Shown: one piece after another, positions 5,579-7,738 of the stretch
Position numbering within the stretch: position 1 is the stretch's first letter
Layout of the letters: every line of letters starts with the position of its first letter
From: Sphingomonas sp.
GTDB lineage: Bacteria > Pseudomonadota > Alphaproteobacteria > Sphingomonadales > Sphingomonadaceae
Reading direction: 5' to 3'
Length of the DNA: 7,738 bases
Assembly: GCA_025935515.1 (NCBI GenBank)
Contig: JAICVC010000100.1
Coordinates: 1 to 7,738, forward strand
Notes under the pieces: model-generated
Seen by the model: only the letters and a program-made list of their open reading frames with translations
Databases searched by the model: none
What the model was told of the DNA's origin: nothing
Position numbers and translations under genes: made by a program

Positions 5579-6612
5579 TCGAGCGCCCAGCGCGCTGCTT
5601 CGGCGATGACAGCGTCGGAGTCCTCGAGGTGCGGCCGGATTGCGGGCACCAGCGCGGGATCGCCGCTGTTGCCGGCTGCGACCAGGCAGTTGCGGATCAT
5701 TCGGGCGCGGCCGATCCGCTTGATCGGCGATCCCGCGAACATCTCGCGGAAGGCCTCCTCGTCGAGCCCCAGCAGGTCTGCCAGCCGCGGCGCTGCGAGC
5801 TCCGCCCGGGGGAGGAATGCGCGGTTGGCGGCAGCGGCATCCGCGAACCGGTTCCAGGGACAGACCGCGAGGCAATCGTCGCAGCCGTAGATGCGGTTGC
5901 CCATCATCGCCCGGAGGTGACGCGGAATGGCCCCGTCATGTTCGATGGTGAGATAGGAAATGCAGCGCCCCGCATCGATCCGGTGCGGTCCGATGAACGC
6001 CTGCGTCGGGCAAACATCGAGGCAGCGAGTGCATGAGCCGCAATGCTGGCCATGGCCGGCGGGCCCGTCGGGGGTCAGCTCCAGGCTGGTGAGAATCACG
6101 CCGAGGAACAGCCAGCTGCCATGCTCTCGGCTGACGAGGTTGGTGTGCTTGCCCTGCCAGCCAATCCCCGCTGCCTGCGCCAGCGGTTTTTCCATGACCG
6201 GGGCGGTATCGACGAACACCTTCAAATCGGACGGCGCCCGCTCGACGATGAAGCGGGCGAGCGCCTTCAGGCCCCTCTTGACGGTCTTGTGATAGTCGCC
6301 GCCCTGCGCATAAGCCGAGATGCGGCCCAAGTCGGGATGTTCCGCGAGCGCGAGCGGATCGGAGGCGGGTGCGTAGCTCATCCCAAGCGCGACCGCCGAC
6401 CTCGCCTCGGGCCAGAGCGCGAGCGGCGACACGCGGTGATGCGCGCGCGCCTCCATCCAGCCCATCGTCCCGTGATGGCCGGCCTCGAGCCAGCGCTGGA
6501 TGTCGAGACCAGCGCCGTCCGCCGCATCTGCGCGCGTGAAGCCGCATGCGGCGAAACCGAGCCGCTGCGCTTCCGATCTTATTGCTTCCTCAAGGCTTTC
6601 GTTGGTAGCCAC
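5536..6612 (-). CDS. queG: Epoxyqueuosine reductase
   Basis: QueG reduces epoxyqueuosine at position 34 of tRNAs for Tyr, His, Asn and Asp to queuosine, the last step of the pathway, using cobalamin and two [4Fe-4S] clusters. The 358-residue protein carries the N-terminal cobalamin-binding reductase part with VDTAPVMEKPLAQAAGIGW (134-152), where Asp135 matches the proposed general acid. Next is the ferredoxin-like part: CGSCTRCLDVCP (Cys191, 194, 197, 201), GRCISYLTIEH with Cys217, and CDDCLAVCPWN (Cys244, 247, 251). All eight ligands are present. The C-terminal end has HEAT-like helices (about 300-350). Length is normal. The start is GTG, the first start codon after an in-frame stop at 6622-6624; no clear ribosome-binding site precedes it. 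No other queuosine gene is nearby. The 3' end overlaps the lipoprotein gene by 43 bases. Confidence 0.95.
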   Translation of the reverse strand: MATNESLEEAIRSEAQRLGFAACGFTRADAADGAGLDIQRWLEAGHHGTMGWMEARAHHRVSPLALWPEARSAVALGMSYAPASDPLALAEHPDLGRISAYAQGGDYHKTVKRGLKALARFIVERAPSDLKVFVDTAPVMEKPLAQAAGIGWQGKHTNLVSREHGSWLFLGVILTSLELTPDGPAGHGQHCGSCTRCLDVCPTQAFIGPHRIDAGRCISYLTIEHDGAIPRHLRAMMGNRIYGCDDCLAVCPWNRFADAAAANRAFLPRAELAAPRLADLLGLDEEAFREMFAGSPIKRIGRARMIRNCLVAAGNSGDPALVPAIRPHLEDSDAVIAEAARWALDQIGLLRNAKMQAA

Positions 6613-6626
6613 CCACGCGAACTACA

Positions 6627-6706
6627 CCGTTCGCCCTGAGCTTGTCGAAGGGCCGTGTTTGTCTTGTTTAGGAAAAACAGTGCTTCGACAGGTGCAGCAC
6701 GAACGG
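6627..6706. repeat. Dispersed palindromic repeat, CCGTTCG...GTCGAAG type
   Basis: The left arm 6627-6660 (CCGTTCG, then CTTGTCGAAG and GTGTTT) and the right arm 6673-6706 (AAAAACAGTG, then CTTCGACAGG and CGAACGG) are imperfect reverse complements of 34 bases around a 12-base centre. It matches from memory a common intergenic palindrome of sphingomonads and other proteobacteria, recognisable by the translated peptide RPELVEG. It occupies nearly all of the gap between divergent queG and the ABC ATPase, so it must carry or displace their promoters and the upstream context of both start codons. It encodes no protein of its own. Confidence 0.82.
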
Positions 6707-6709
6707 GAA

Positions 6710-7639
6710 GTGGCCAATTTCGCCGTCGAAGCAGTCGACCTGGTCAAAGACTTCGCCGAGACGCGCGCCGTCGACGGAGTGAACCTCGCGGTTCCAAGCG
6801 GTTCGATCTACGGGCTGCTCGGCCCGAACGGCGCTGGCAAAACCACCACGCTGCGGATCCTGATCGGGATCATCGATCCGTCGAGCGGGGTCCGGCGGGT
6901 GCTTGGGCGTGAGCGGCCGCTCGATGCCGCGCGGGAGGTCGGATATCTTCCCGAGGAACGCGGGCTCTACCCGGCGATGCACGCGCGTGATGCCATCGCC
7001 TTCATGGGCGCGCTGCGTGGCCTGCCGCTGGCCGAGGGCCGGCGCCGCGCCGATGCGCTGCTCGCCGAGCACAAGCTCGGCGACTGGGCAAAAAAGCCGA
7101 TCCGCACCTTGTCCAAGGGCATGGCACAGACCGTCCAGCTGCTCGGCACGATCATCCACAAGCCGCGGCTGATCGTCCTCGACGAGCCGTTCGCCGGGCT
7201 CGACGCGATCAACCAGGCGCGGCTTGAGGAGCTGATCCGCCGCGAAGCTCGCGCCGGTGCGACCATTATCTTCTCGACTCACGTGATCGCGCACGCCGAA
7301 AGGCTCTGCGAGCGGGTCGCGATCATCGCCAAGGGCAAGGTCGCGTTCGACGGCGGTGTCGACGAGGCGCGCTCCCAGTTGCGGCCAATCGTTCGCCTGC
7401 GCACCCGCGCTAGCGACGGGGCGTGGCTGGCGGCCATTCCTCCGGGGGCGCGGCGCGAGGGCGACGAATATGTGTTCGAGCTGCCCGAGGGGGGCCCGGA
7501 GCCGTTCCTCAAGGCGCTGATCGACGGCGGCGCTGGAATCGAGACCCTGGCGATCGAACGGCCGGGCCTCCACGACGCCTTCGTCGCAATCGCCGGCAAT
7601 GCCGCCGCGGCGGAGATGGGGCAGGACAAGCCGCAATGA
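6710..7639 (+). CDS. ABC-2 type exporter, ATP-binding subunit (NatA/YhaQ-like)
   Basis: This is the cytoplasmic ATPase of an ABC-2-type exporter, 309 residues from the start chosen. It has Walker A GPNGAGKTT (38-46), a Q-loop region reading GYLPEERGLYP (78-88) in which Glu/Pro replace the usual Gln, signature LSKGM (134-138), Walker B LIVLDEP (154-160), D-loop GLD (163-165) and switch His191 in STH. SKGM for SGGQ and PEE at the Q-loop are normal for the NatA/YhaQ subfamily. Residues from about 220 form the C-terminal extension of that group (DUF4162-like). The frame runs open upstream to 6500 through the repeat and antisense to queG, which is not plausible coding. GTG 6710 starts just before the conserved NFAVEAVDLVKDF but has only GGGA one base away. 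GTG 6680, inside the repeat, has AGGA six bases upstream. The permease gene follows with a stop-start overlap. The substrate is unknown. Confidence 0.85.
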   Translation: MANFAVEAVDLVKDFAETRAVDGVNLAVPSGSIYGLLGPNGAGKTTTLRILIGIIDPSSGVRRVLGRERPLDAAREVGYLPEERGLYPAMHARDAIAFMGALRGLPLAEGRRRADALLAEHKLGDWAKKPIRTLSKGMAQTVQLLGTIIHKPRLIVLDEPFAGLDAINQARLEELIRREARAGATIIFSTHVIAHAERLCERVAIIAKGKVAFDGGVDEARSQLRPIVRLRTRASDGAWLAAIPPGARREGDEYVFELPEGGPEPFLKALIDGGAGIETLAIERPGLHDAFVAIAGNAAAAEMGQDKPQ

Positions 7640-7738
7640 TGCGCTTTCTTCGCTCTTCGTTCGTCATCGCCCGCCGCGACTTCGCCGCGACGGTCCTTTC
7701 CAAGGCCTTCATCTTCTTCCTGCTCGGGCCCTTGTTCC
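7639..7738 (+). CDS. ABC-2 type exporter permease subunit, 5' end only
   Basis: The frame opens with ATG at 7639-7641, whose A is the last base of the ATPase stop (TGATG), an arrangement suited to translational coupling. Thirty-three residues are visible before the window ends. They start MRFLRSSFVIARRDFAATV: a basic cytoplasmic N-terminus followed by a hydrophobic first transmembrane segment (KAFIFFLLGPLF). This is how NatB/YhaP-like ABC-2 permeases begin, and the place directly after the ATPase supports the call. An alternative ATG lies three bases earlier, at 7636, but in another frame. Confidence 0.75.
   Translation, partial: MRFLRSSFVIARRDFAATVLSKAFIFFLLGPLF

Overview
The window is high-GC DNA from an alphaproteobacterium, most probably a sphingomonad (Sphingomonas or a close relative). 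The signs are the sspB-fumC pair, an SspB of the alphaproteobacterial type with a conserved C-terminal basic tail, the protein sequences of the HIT, QueG and PfkB genes, and three kinds of short palindromic repeat of a sort often seen between genes in such genomes. It reads as chromosomal housekeeping sequence. I see no phage, plasmid, insertion sequence, CRISPR array, RNA gene or toxin-antitoxin module, and no gene-free stretch longer than about 150 bases.

Layout. From 14 to 1926 two genes run leftwards: sspB (ClpXP adaptor), then fumC (class II fumarase). A HIT-family hydrolase (1973-2350) diverges from sspB across 46 bp. After a 120 bp gap comes a 12-helix amino-acid permease of the APC/CAT family (2471-4075). 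Its stop codon interlocks with the stop of a leftward PfkB-family sugar/nucleoside kinase, probably an adenosine kinase (4072-5067). A 151 bp gap containing a palindromic repeat leads to a small rightward lipoprotein (5219-5578). The lipoprotein overlaps tail-to-tail by 43 bp with leftward queG, which makes the last enzyme of queuosine synthesis for tRNA (5536-6612). A second palindromic repeat fills the gap to a rightward ABC-2-type exporter operon: a NatA/YhaQ-like ATPase (about 6710-7639), and a permease starting on the ATPase stop codon and cut off by the window edge.

How the genes relate. Only two groups look like operons: sspB-fumC, and ATPase-permease. The rest are single genes packed in alternating directions, with convergent pairs overlapping. 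No shared pathway is evident across the window.

The main anomaly is the 3' end of fumC. The protein follows the fumarase family faithfully to about residue 396, then turns into an Arg/Lys/Pro-rich tail, and the roughly 70-residue C-terminal domain is missing. A different frame over the same bases encodes a cleaner Lys/Ala/Glu-rich tail ending at 39. This suggests a deletion or an assembly fault joining fumC to the end of another gene. Second, the start of the ABC ATPase lies against or inside a palindromic repeat, so its true start is uncertain. I did not find a convincing undescribed system here.
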